Of a stretch of DNA of 64,000 nucleotides, positions 11,716 to 20,982 are shown in pieces (the first letter of the stretch is position 1; each line of letters starts with the position of its first letter). The notes under the pieces were generated by a model. The model saw nothing but the letters and a program-made list of their open reading frames with translations. It was not told the origin of the DNA and made no database searches. This DNA comes from Blastobasis lacticolella (taxonomy: Eukaryota; Arthropoda; Insecta; Lepidoptera; Blastobasidae). The position numbers and the translations under genes are program-made. The stretch spans positions 5,659,428 through 5,723,427 of the forward strand of contig LR990049.1 of the NCBI GenBank assembly GCA_905147135.1, written 5' to 3'.

Positions 11716-11885
11716 AAACACACAGCGTTGAGTGAAGAAGCTGTCTAAGATTTTACCTTAATAAATGATGCAAACATACCAATCAATCCGCATATTACCT
11801 CCTTGTTGCTCATTCCAGCAGCAGTGCGGCTTTACTACTTCCATTGAAGCGCGCTGAAACTTGTCATAACATGTTTACCTCATAG
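11716..11885 (-). repeat. 170-bp inverted arm, left copy
   Basis: Its reverse complement is identical at all 170 positions to 16661-16830. It begins AAACACACAGCGTTG and ends TTTACCTCATAG. It is not low-complexity sequence. Confidence 0.95.
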
Positions 11886-12065
11886 CGTCTACAGATTTTG
11901 CCGGCAATGAATGCAAAATCTTATATTTGTTTAAAAAATAGTTTTTTATTACTTATTTCGGTGCGAAATATGTATTAGTGGTGTTGTGTAATTTGGTAAC
12001 TATGTTTTTGATGTGTTTTTGTGCAATAAGCGTGCAAAATCGGTAAGTCGAGGCCGTAAATACTG

Positions 12066-12233
12066 ATGCCGGGTGCTCCGGACGAAGCTGTGTTGCTGGG
12101 CATCCCTCATCGTCTTTTAGCCAATGATGAGGCGGATGGTGGAAGCTCAACATCCTCGGAGGATGAAGGTGTAGCTACCGCGCACCGCAGCGTCCGTGTC
12201 TACTTGCCACCCGCGCATTGGGTTGGAGTGTAG
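12066..12233 (+). CDS. Short acidic ORF, hypothetical
   Basis: A 55-residue open frame starts with ATG (MPGAPDEAVLL) and has an acidic, serine-rich middle (GGSSTSSEDEG), ending at TAG. The composition is GC-richer than the flanks. A consensus-like splice donor, CGGTAAGT, lies just upstream, at 12041-12048, so this stretch could equally be transcribed noncoding DNA. It lies about 180 bp inside the left 170-bp arm. Acidic serine-rich N-termini occur in some transposases and in many nuclear proteins, but no domain is present. I do not recognise it. Confidence 0.2.
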   Translation: MPGAPDEAVLLGIPHRLLANDEADGGSSTSSEDEGVATAHRSVRVYLPPAHWVGV

Positions 12234-14783
12234 CAGTTGCACCCTTTGGTATCCTCTAACCGCGCATTGACTTTCTAAATAACTAACAAGACAGGTTAGT
12301 TACATCTTGCACAGTTACCTCTTATTTGTGAAATTTATCTGGTGTCTCGTAAATGCTTGAAGTAAATTATGGAAGTTATGATTTGTACTTATATTATTGT
12401 TACAAGCTGTTAGACATCCAAATAATATAAAATAAAATATATGTACAAAATGTTTACACAGAAGAGGACTTTTGACTCCTAGTCAGTGTAAAAAAAAAAT
12501 AAAAATAAAAAAATTAAGTAAACTTTCCTGGAGCTAATAGTACATGACATGAGAGAGAACGACAAACATGTATTACATAACAGCTATGTAGGTAATATTA
12601 GTACAGAAATTGATAAAGAAGTAGTTATACTGAAGACTAATAAGAAGGTTCTTAGATCTTACTCCCTTACAACAATTTGGCTCACCGACTTGGGCGAGTC
12701 ATCATCTTTCCATATGGCATATGCCAGGGTATGCTTGGAGCAGTGTTCATTATAAATCTACCATAGGGTTGAATACCTAAAGCGACACCAGGATATGTGC
12801 AATGAAATGCCTCTGGTGTTGTAAATGTCCATGGATTGCTGTACCTGCTACCATCAGGCTATGAGCATGTTTGCCATTTTAGTGGTATAAAATAAATTAA
12901 AGTATATGAAAAGAACTCTCACATTTATAAGACTGTGGACTATTTAGCCATCACAGAGGGAGTTTTGCCTGGTCTCTCAAACATAGGTCTACCATGAACT
13001 AGTTATTAAAACAAGATCTAGTAAATTGGGAAGCGGCTAACCCACAAGATCTCAATCCCAGTTCTCTGTTACGTAACTTTCAGCCCAAAGTTAGAGATAA
13101 GAGCTTTCTTCATAAGTATACCTCTACGTCCAGATGCTCTTTCACTTCTTATTCAATTCCTGGCAGGTATGCAGACCTGGTTAGATGGTCCAAATTACTT
13201 TAGAAAATAAAAAATAATAATTAAATATAATAATAATTATAGTTAAGTACTGATTGTGACTCAAAAAAAAAAAAATAAAAAAAAAATAAAGAAAAGATAA
13301 GGAACATGTGCAGGCAAATACAAATCAATTTGGAAGCAATCCATTTATATGGAAGATAATAACGGGTAATCTATGTAATTTTCCCTATAAATCAAACCAT
13401 TGCAATTTCCCATTTGTGGAATACTTACTATTCACTTACTATGATGGTACAGTAACCCAAAGTGAGTCTGGGTACTGTAGGAATAATAAATCTTTTATGA
13501 TTAAAAAAGAAAAATGATCCTTAGAGGAAAAACATTTTAAACTGATAAGTCAGTCAGTCAGTAATGTATTGCTTACTTCCATATCCCAATAAATATTTAA
13601 TGTGGTAATAATGATTACTAGGAGTAAATGTGGCCTAATGAGTTTCTCTGTATATTACTAGCTGTGAGGTTCTTAGATATAGCTTAGCTGGCTGACTTCG
13701 CTTGATTTAAATTTGTAGTTGAATGTGTTTCTCGTATATTGTATTTTTGCCATACGAATAATTAAATGTGGCCTAATGAGGGCCGACCCCCTGAGGGTTG
13801 AACTCCGACTGTTTGCAGCAGTCACCAATTGAATGATAGAGAAGTAGAGATGCATCTCACTGTCTCATCAGTGGTCTATTTTGCTGATATTCTAATAGCC
13901 CACCAGAACAGGGTGACACTGGAAAACCAGACACAGTGGCAATTTCAGAACTCAATTTCTGAACCAGTCCTGGAGCTGGAATACCCCAGGTACTCTACCT
14001 CAACCTGTACATAATAAGGATAGGATAAATTATAGGTACTATCTAGGGACACATTTTATTATTTAGCTAACCTAACTATTCCAAGGGTGCTTACATTGTC
14101 GTTGGACTCAGGTCTTTATGAAGTCTTTAGACAGGGCAGACCCAGAGAGAGGAGGTCGATGCCATTTCAAGCGTTATTTGAGATTTTTTGAACATGCTAT
14201 AAATAACAGAACAGCAAGTCTCCACAAGAACCCAGTAACACACTTACCACCGTTGCAGCGGATGCACGATGGGGAGCTCACCTAGACAACTGTAGTCTAT
14301 TAGACATCTGGACATCATATCAGAAATGATGGTGTTACAATCTGAATGGTGATGTTTGCCGTATATATGGAGCTGTAAAAGTACATGAAGCAAGCCTTCA
14401 GTGTGCAATTATTCTAGTTCAGTACATACAACAGGACATTACTGTATGTAGTTGCAGGTCAAATCAGCAGTTTAAAACACCTGACAAAATGCAGAATTTG
14501 TATGCAATACAGACTTGTGAGCTCATTGTCACTTCTTTAACATTTTATGTGGCTTAAAACATTAATAATAGGATTTTCTTTTTCTCATACGCTGGGCGAG
14601 TTTTAATGTAAAACTCAAAAAACATTTGAGTATTAAGTATTGAATGTAAGTTCTTTAATGGTGTTACATAATTTAGTTGCCACCTAGGTAAATAGCCTTT
14701 TACAACAGACGGAGGTACTCATTTCCATGCTTTCCTGAATTTGACTGCACATCTCACTGACAGCGGTGTACCTTTCGGGAAGG
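12234..14783. other. AT-rich interior, no gene recognised
   Basis: Contains A-rich runs at 12490-12513 and 13263-13290 that look like poly(A) tails of old retroposed sequence. It also has several paragraphs of more balanced composition (12600-13170, 13800-14010, 14080-14330). None gives an open frame with a recognisable domain. Confidence 0.4.
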
Positions 14784-15017
14784 TACAGCGGCATAGCCGA
14801 CCGCCTTTTAAAAATGCTCTTGCCGGAATGGCATTTGTTGCCCCGGGCCTCGGAGGCCTTGATTCGTAACTGGGGCGTCCGTGTTGTGAACATATCGTCT
14901 TGACATCACCCTCACACTGGTAATCCTCTCAGGGAGGTATAGCGGCATGGCCGACCGCCTTTAAGGAAACAAACCCGTGCTAAAATGGCATCTGTTGCCC
15001 CAGGCCGCGGAGGCCTC
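14784..15017. repeat. Diverged tandem duplication, period 154 bp
   Basis: Copies start at 14784 and 14938. Shared words are AGCGGCAT(A/G)GCCGACCGCC, AATGGCAT(T/C)TGTTGCCCC, and CGGAGGCC. The unit is much GC-richer than its surroundings. The copies differ in the linker, so the duplication is not recent. Confidence 0.75.
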
Positions 15018-15038
15018 GTGGGCGTCCCAGACTGTTGA

Positions 15039-15365
15039 CTCGGCTCGGATGGGCGAGAATATGTCACTTGGGACTCAAACGATGACTTGACGAAATATTG
15101 CGATGCATTCAGTAAGACGGAAATTTCGGCTTGCGTGGCCTCCGTCTAATCTGATAACGCGAGTTCTCAATCACATGAACACGGCAGAGAGACCTTACAT
15201 ATTAATTGCGCCGTACTAGACTCAGTGCGCCTGGATGCCCTACCTGGGGGCCCGAGCTCTGAAGGAGCTGGTACAAGTAGAGAATCTGAGCGAAAACCTG
15301 ATAGATCTCGCAATTGGGAGACGCTCACCCCTCCACAAGTGGACAAACTGCAAATCTTGGCTTGA
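15039..15365 (+). pseudogene. Coding-like block with internal stop, unknown
   Basis: One frame is open for 36 codons, has a TAA at 15147-15149, then is open for 71 codons to TGA at 15363. It includes VTWDSNDDLTKYCDAF and WETLTPPQVDKLQILA. Another plus frame is also open over the second half, with an amphipathic ALKELVQVENLSENLIDLA stretch, so the true frame is uncertain. It follows directly on the 154-bp tandem duplication. It may be a relic of a retroelement, but I do not recognise the family. Confidence 0.2.
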
Positions 15366-16563
15366 AAAAGGAGAGGGGGAGGGGGTGAAGCTACTCAGTG
15401 TAGTTTAGAGGAAAGAGAGAGAGAGAGTTATGCTCTCATAAGTACCTAAAGTTACTGGTTACTAAGATAAAACAAACTATTAATTCAGGAATTTTGCAAA
15501 CTAATATACTAATAACTTTTAATATGTATAATGTAATGACCTGCACTTATGCCACAGTATTATCCTTTCCTCCTCCTTAGTATTATTGTCTGCAGAAATA
15601 TCCAAGTGTATGATTATGCAGATGTCTTCCTGAGGTCAGAAGAAGAGTCAAAGCCGTTCTTCTTGACATGTCATGCAGTGTGCATAGGGAGATGGTGGAC
15701 TATTTTAAAAAGTAATATAATAGTTTTGTGTCAAACACAGGCACTCTCTTGGGCTGTGGTTTACTCAGAGAAATAGCTTTTAGAATCTGCTGCACATAAA
15801 GGTTTATCATATATTCTCATTTAATGGGACAATGGTGGAAATAACCAACTCGTATAAAATATACCCACTGTACAGGTTAGAATGTCTTTTAAAAATAAGG
15901 TATCTAGAAATATAGCTAGCTCCTGGCCTTCAGGAGGTTTAGGGTGATGTAATGTGAATTAAAAGAAACATTTATAAAAATATAATTAAAAAAGGTATTT
16001 CTAAATAGCAGTCCCTCTAAATCTTTATTTATGGAGAACAACCCTTAGACAAGTAGGGAAAACTGGAAGAGTTATATAATGTACAAAAATTTTACTGTCA
16101 TCAGGTTGGCAGAAAAACAGACTCAGCTCAGATTTCATATTGATTTTTACTTTTGGTAAGGTGTTCATTACCTGATTTAAAACCAGAGACTGTTGTGTAG
16201 TGATTAACTATTATGTGTAATTACTGTTAATGTTACTATTGTTTGTAAGGGCTTCCCTAATAAGACTCTTATAGTCAGCTTTACATTTTTATGGTTATTT
16301 TTAAGGTTACAATTGTTGCTGACGTCATTAGCAATATACTTAATATGTTGATTTTTGGAATAACATTTCATAGAAATTTCTATAATTTTGAAAGGAGTCG
16401 TGGTATTTTTGACATACTAAAATGTTTTATGTTTCAGAATACCTAAACTAAACATTAAAATTGCATATTATTTCAATTATTTGATCACATAGCGTCTGCA
16501 ATCCTCTTTCACCAGCAGTAAACAAACAAGTCTTCACTCAACGCTGTGTGTTTCGAAGAAACA
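15366..16563. other. AT-rich spacer, no gene seen
   Basis: A GA-rich run lies at 15412-15428. At 16532-16568 there is a 37-bp stretch identical to the outer edge of the left 170-bp arm (ACTCAACGCTGTGTGTTTCG...). This places a third partial copy of that end just outside the foldback at 16564. Confidence 0.5.
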
Positions 16564-16878
16564 TAATATAACTGTTTTGCATTACAACAAAACAGATATT
16601 ATGTGTATGAGAAACACACAGCGTTGCAGCAAGGTTCTTGCTGGTGGATCATGAAGACTTCTATGAGGTAAACATGTTATGACAAGTTTCAGCGCGCTTC
16701 AATGGAAGTAGTAAAGCCGCACTGCTGCTGGAATGAGCAACAAGGAGGTAATATGCGGATTGATTGGTATGTTTGCATCATTTATTAAGGTAAAATCTTA
16801 GACAGCTTCTTCACTCAACGCTGTGTGTTTCTCATACACATAATATCTGTTTTGTTGTAATGCAAAACAGTTATATTA
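16564..16878. repeat. 315-bp foldback with 63-bp inverted ends
   Basis: 16564-16626 and 16816-16878 are inverted copies, starting TAATATAACTGTTTTGC. Each end contains a sub-hairpin CTGTTTTG/CAAAACAG. The right end overlaps the right 170-bp arm by 15 bp, so the two structures are fused. Possible TA duplications cannot be separated from the palindromic ends. Confidence 0.8.
16661..16830 (+). repeat. 170-bp inverted arm, right copy
   Basis: Inverted and identical to 11716-11885. It begins CTATGAGGTAAACATG and ends CAACGCTGTGTGTTT. In this copy the outer flank continues into the 63-bp foldback end instead of TTCG. Confidence 0.95.
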
Positions 16879-17149
16879 CATTCACGCTGTTGACCCATAT
16901 ATTAAACGCCGTAACTTAAAAATATACAGGAAAGTAGAATTTTATTGTAGAATTGAAGTTAGTGATATCTTTATTGTGATTCCTTAGTAGATGATATACT
17001 TTAATAATATTTTAAGAGAAGATTTTATATTAACGCCAATTCAGTGGAACGGATACAAATTAGGACAAATCTCAGTGTTATTAATGAATGCTGAGTTACC
17101 CTTTAGAAATTAATGGTTAAGAAAAGTTTCGCTTTCCTATATATACGTA

Positions 17150-17775
17150 GTATTAAACTAATTCGCTTCCCGCCGTCTACGCTTAGATCTTATAGACTAC
17201 AATTTAGGTTTGTAGGATCTTTCTTTGCCTTATGTAATACTTACGATTATGAGGACTCCTGTTAAACGTTTTTTCAACACGTTGACACTTTTATTTTCAA
17301 TTATTCCATTTATAATCAATTTTTATGGGTATCTTTGGATTTGGGACCTTCAGGCTCTGATTGCTGATCAACATCATTCCTGCCTGGTAAAATTAAGTCT
17401 ATTCTGTAAAATAAGACTACGTTCTAACTACGTTTTACTAATGTTTAGATTCAAATAGAATTTTGTAGTATGTAGGGTTTAACCCTGACTTGTGTTATCA
17501 CTTACGACTATTAAGACTTCTGTTCAAACGTTGGTTTGGCACGATAATGCTTTGATTTTTAAATTTTCTTTAACCGCTGGGTCTGCTACTGACTTCTAAT
17601 TGAGCTTTCCTTACCAACTGAACCCGACACTGCCCTGCAGTTTTGTTACGTTACAGGTTACAAGGTTTTCAAAAATAAATAGAATGAATCAAGAGGAAGG
17701 TTTATAAACAAGAAAAATAGGGAAGTTACGGGTAAAGTAGGTGGACATAAAGGAAGTCGCGCCGGATTTAGTCCC
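17150..17775 (+). mobile_element. Rep-H copy split by a ~470-bp insertion
   Basis: The left part (TTCGCTTCCCGCCGTCTACGC, TTAGATCT) lies at 17150-17208. The right part (ATGAATCAAGAGGAAGGTTT to AAGTCGCGCCGGAT) lies at 17682-17775. Rep-H copies elsewhere are continuous across this junction. Confidence 0.6.
17225..17620. repeat. Diverged ~260-bp tandem pair inside Rep-H
   Basis: ACTTACGATTATGAGGACTC (about 17240) recurs as ACTTACGACTATTAAGACTT (about 17500). Both are followed by CTGTT, CAAACGTT-like and GACAC-like words at matching spacing. The units are well diverged. Confidence 0.4.
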
Positions 17776-17869
17776 TCTGCGTTATTTGATTGATATCACC
17801 CACTTTTAGTCATTTAATTGAATACAATGATATATATAACATACTATAAAAAATTGTTTCTTTCTGTGA

Positions 17870-18145
17870 CACGCAATATTGTATGCGACTATTTGTTTCA
17901 TTGTATTGTATTTGACATTTCGATTAATTAATATTTGACATATAGTTTTCGAACATTGTATTTGACATTTCATATTATGATTTAATTTTATATTTGACAT
18001 GTTTGAAACATTTTGTATTTTTCTAATAATTATTTAATTTAATATTTGACTTAATTATTATTTGATATTATAATACTAATTTAATTCTTGACAATTTCGA
18101 ATCATGTCAATTTTATACTATTGAATTAATTGTTTTTTAACATTG
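17870..18145. repeat. Cluster of TATTTGACAT motifs
   Basis: Within about 275 bp, TATTTGACAT occurs four times. Close variants (TATTTGACTT, TATTTGATAT, TTCTTGACAA, ATTGACATC) bring the total to eight or more. Spacing is irregular, so this is not a simple tandem repeat. It may be a decayed satellite or a homotypic cluster of protein-binding sites. Confidence 0.5.
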
Positions 18146-18564
18146 ACATCAACTATTAGTACTTAATTCTATTCATGAAACTATTTTAAATGACGATGTA
18201 TGATTATTACTACGAATAAATGAATATGAATACACTTACCTATACGAGTATATATGATTGTATTTTTATGTGGTAATTTATGCTAGCGGTAACTTATCGG
18301 CGTCACCTCAATTCCGATGGAACTGACAGAGATAAGTGATGGTTATCATCGTGCGAAACATGTAGTGCTTAATAAGCTCTGATAAGTGCCGAAATGGGAA
18401 TAGATTACTGTAATTTAGCAGTCACTTTTACGACCTACTGTTAATATTTTATAGGTAGGTTTAATAGGTTGTAGGTACACGGCACTAACATCAAGTCTGC
18501 TCTGTCTGACTGATGTTTGTTCGCACATGTGTGAAGTCAGATGTTTAATATTTACTACTAGTGT

Positions 18565-18790
18565 ACTCGGTCGGTGCGACTTCGTTCGTGTGGCGTTCTA
18601 CCCCTACATACACGTACTTTACCCCTACATACCCTTTTTTTCTTGCTTATAATCCTTCCTCTTGAATCACTCTATCTATTGTTGCAAACTGCATTAAAAT
18701 CCGTTGCACAGTTTAAAAGATTTAATCGTGCATAGATACCAAAAAAAATCATAGGGACAGACGGCGGTAAGCGACTTTGTTTTATACTAT
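18565..18790 (-). mobile_element. Rep-H dispersed repeat
   Basis: Inverse orientation: GGTGCGACTTCGTTCG at the left, AGACGGCGGTAAGCGACTTTG and TTTTATACTAT at the right. The middle carries the shared GAATCACTCTATCTATTG and GCATTAAAATCCGTTGC words. Confidence 0.7.
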
Positions 18791-18795
18791 ACCGG

Positions 18796-20753
18796 TATAT
18801 AGATTTATCGTAATAATACATCCTTAGTGATTTGATGGTATAGGATAGGAACCTACCTAGTTAACTTTGATATAGGTTGAGCTCCAGAAAATTATTAACA
18901 ATAGAAAATTTTGTCTTGTCTTTCCTAAAGGATGTATATCCAGTGTGGCAGTGTAACTGTGATGTATCTACTCAGGCATGGTATAGATTTAAAATGATTC
19001 GCCACAAAGCTCGCGTTCCGCACGATCCCGCTGGAGCCTTCAAAGGTTTCCGTAAGTTGACACTTCATTTAGTTCAGCCTTTTTAGACGCACACACGCAC
19101 AGTTTACCGATAGGTATTTTATAGAATCTTTCGTACTACCTATTTAATTCAATTATAGTAGGAAAGCAAACGGGAGGCGCCTACATACCTAATTACTAAA
19201 TTTGTCGAACTGAAGCGGCTCATGCGTAGGTATAGCTGGAAGATCCACGACATAAGAATTAAGCGTTCGCCCGCTCTCTTTTAAGCATGCATATTGACAG
19301 CCAACTACGGAACTGTACACTGCACGTGGCCAAACACGTCTTGGCCGGGTACCTTAAAGAGACCAAGACCACCAGAGAGAGCTAATGAGCAAGCAAGTCC
19401 ACTTGACGGTAATTCCAATCTATCAGAAAATTTGCGCCGAACGCGAAATTACCGAAAATTACAGCCACTTAATCACGTGGCTTGTCGATTCCAGGATTAC
19501 CGGCGAACCCCGAGGAAATTATAATTCGCATCAGCCCCGGATAAGCGGGGAAAGCCGATGGAGTGTTTTAACATAAACAGAGTAAAGCAATTAATCAACG
19601 TCTCGAGTATAATTTTCTTCGGCATTGTTCCCGTCGCCTGTTCGCGCTCAATTAGATTCTTTCGGGTAAAGTAAACACTTAGGTACCTTCGTTAATGAGT
19701 TTCCAGTGGAAATTTCGGAAATTATGAGTGGGGTAAATTCCACGAGGGTTGCGCTGCGTAGCTTCGGGTGGAAACCGCGTGCGGTCAGCTGTATGGCGCG
19801 TGGTGAATGCTTGAACATACCGGATATAAAAACAATATTTTATCGATTTAGATTACGTATACGGATATAAATTTATTTCAGATTATACATTTCGGATAGT
19901 TTTGGTTTCTACATCACACTGGGTATATTCAGCAAGTAGGTACAATCTCTACTTATAAACTCTTCAAGTCTGTGATTCAACAGCAAAAGGCTGAAAGGTT
20001 ATTAGCAACGGTTACCGCTTCATAAGAGGTTTTCTGCTCTGTCACTGAGTTGAATATAAAAAAATTAAAGCAAGCTTAAGAACGTCGATCTCTAAGTATC
20101 TACCCGCTCCCGAAGTAGCGCAGGGCTTAAAAACACGAGGTAAAGGGTGGAATTTTGTTAGGACGCGGTTCACACCGAGGGTCGTAATTGGTGAAAATTA
20201 AACAAGGAGCCATCGGCGGGCAGATTAGAAATTAAATGTAATTTGCGGCCCGCCGCGCCGCCGCCATTGCTAAGTTTTAATCGCGGCGCGTCGATCTATC
20301 TGGAGATTTGAATCTGCGCGATTTATGTTTCGTATTAGAGTTCCGCCTTTCTAGTGTTTTTAGATTTTGTAGTGCTATGTTCAATTAATAACTGCATAAA
20401 TGATAAGTGTATATTCCAGTCCGTGCCGCACTAAAAAGCCTTGCTGACTATATGTCAGAGTAAATCTCTGGAGCCTCAGATTTATCCGGAGAACTTTTTT
20501 TCAATGTCATTCGGTAGGAAAACAGGCAAGAACTGAAAGAAAAAAAAACTCGAGTCTAAAAGATCTACCTATTAGTTTTTTAGACGGATATTTCGAAACG
20601 GGATCGTCGCCTGGTTGTTAAAGAGCGAGAGTTAGGGTTCTGAGTCAGGGCTGCAAGTATTCCCCTCATCGAATATCGGCACCGTTTTGACAATTTATGT
20701 TGTCCATATGTTTGGGTTTAAACTTGGGAGTCAATCTGGTTTGTCAACATTGA
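18796..20753. other. Spacer with GC-rich block, no gene seen
   Basis: The part at 20140-20300 is GC-rich (GCGGCCCGCCGCGCCGCCGC) between AT-rich flanks and carries TAATTGG- and TTAATC-like words. It may be regulatory DNA. The open frames at 19294-19576 overlap in two frames, and I recognise neither. Confidence 0.4.
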
Positions 20754-20982
20754 TGTGCCTTGTGCTCCGTGGATGAGTTAGGACATCACGGTCTATCGTG
20801 TGTCCGCAGCGCAGGCCGTATCTCCAGGACGGGGCAATCAATGACGTCATCCGCAGAACACTTATCACCGTCATGTTTGGCCGTATTGGAGCTGAATGGT
20901 ACCGTACGTGGCGATGGCAAGAGGCTTGACGATATAAGGCTAGTTGGTTGTGTGGGGCGCTATATGTGTATCGACGACATTT
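20754..20982 (+). pseudogene. Retroelement endonuclease-like fragment, frameshifted
   Basis: Translation gives CALCSVDELGHHGLSCVRSA, then after a frame change INDVIRRTL, then after a second change GDGKRLDD, then in a third frame WGAICVSTTF. The order C..C..HHGLSC, GR.SRH, IN..I, GKRPDG, WD.TC.DT is that of a family of retroelement-borne proteins widespread in insects and cnidarians. I read these as related to restriction-like endonucleases with an RPD...D core. Here RPD is RLDD and the tryptophan-linked aspartate is glycine, so the fragment is both frameshifted and altered at likely key residues. Only the C-terminal domain is present, with no reverse transcriptase upstream. Confidence 0.6.

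Larger units (their letters stand above)
11700..16846. mobile_element. Candidate 5.1-kb element with ~180-bp inverted ends
   Basis: Outward-facing inverted arms bound this stretch. Both ends start ATATTATGT, then a 7-nt mismatched block, then AAACACACAGCG and 170 identical bases. The size would fit an autonomous DNA transposon, but I found no transposase in it and no convincing target duplication. The alternative is two separate copies of one repeat inserted in opposite orientations, or a recent inverted duplication. Confidence 0.35.
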
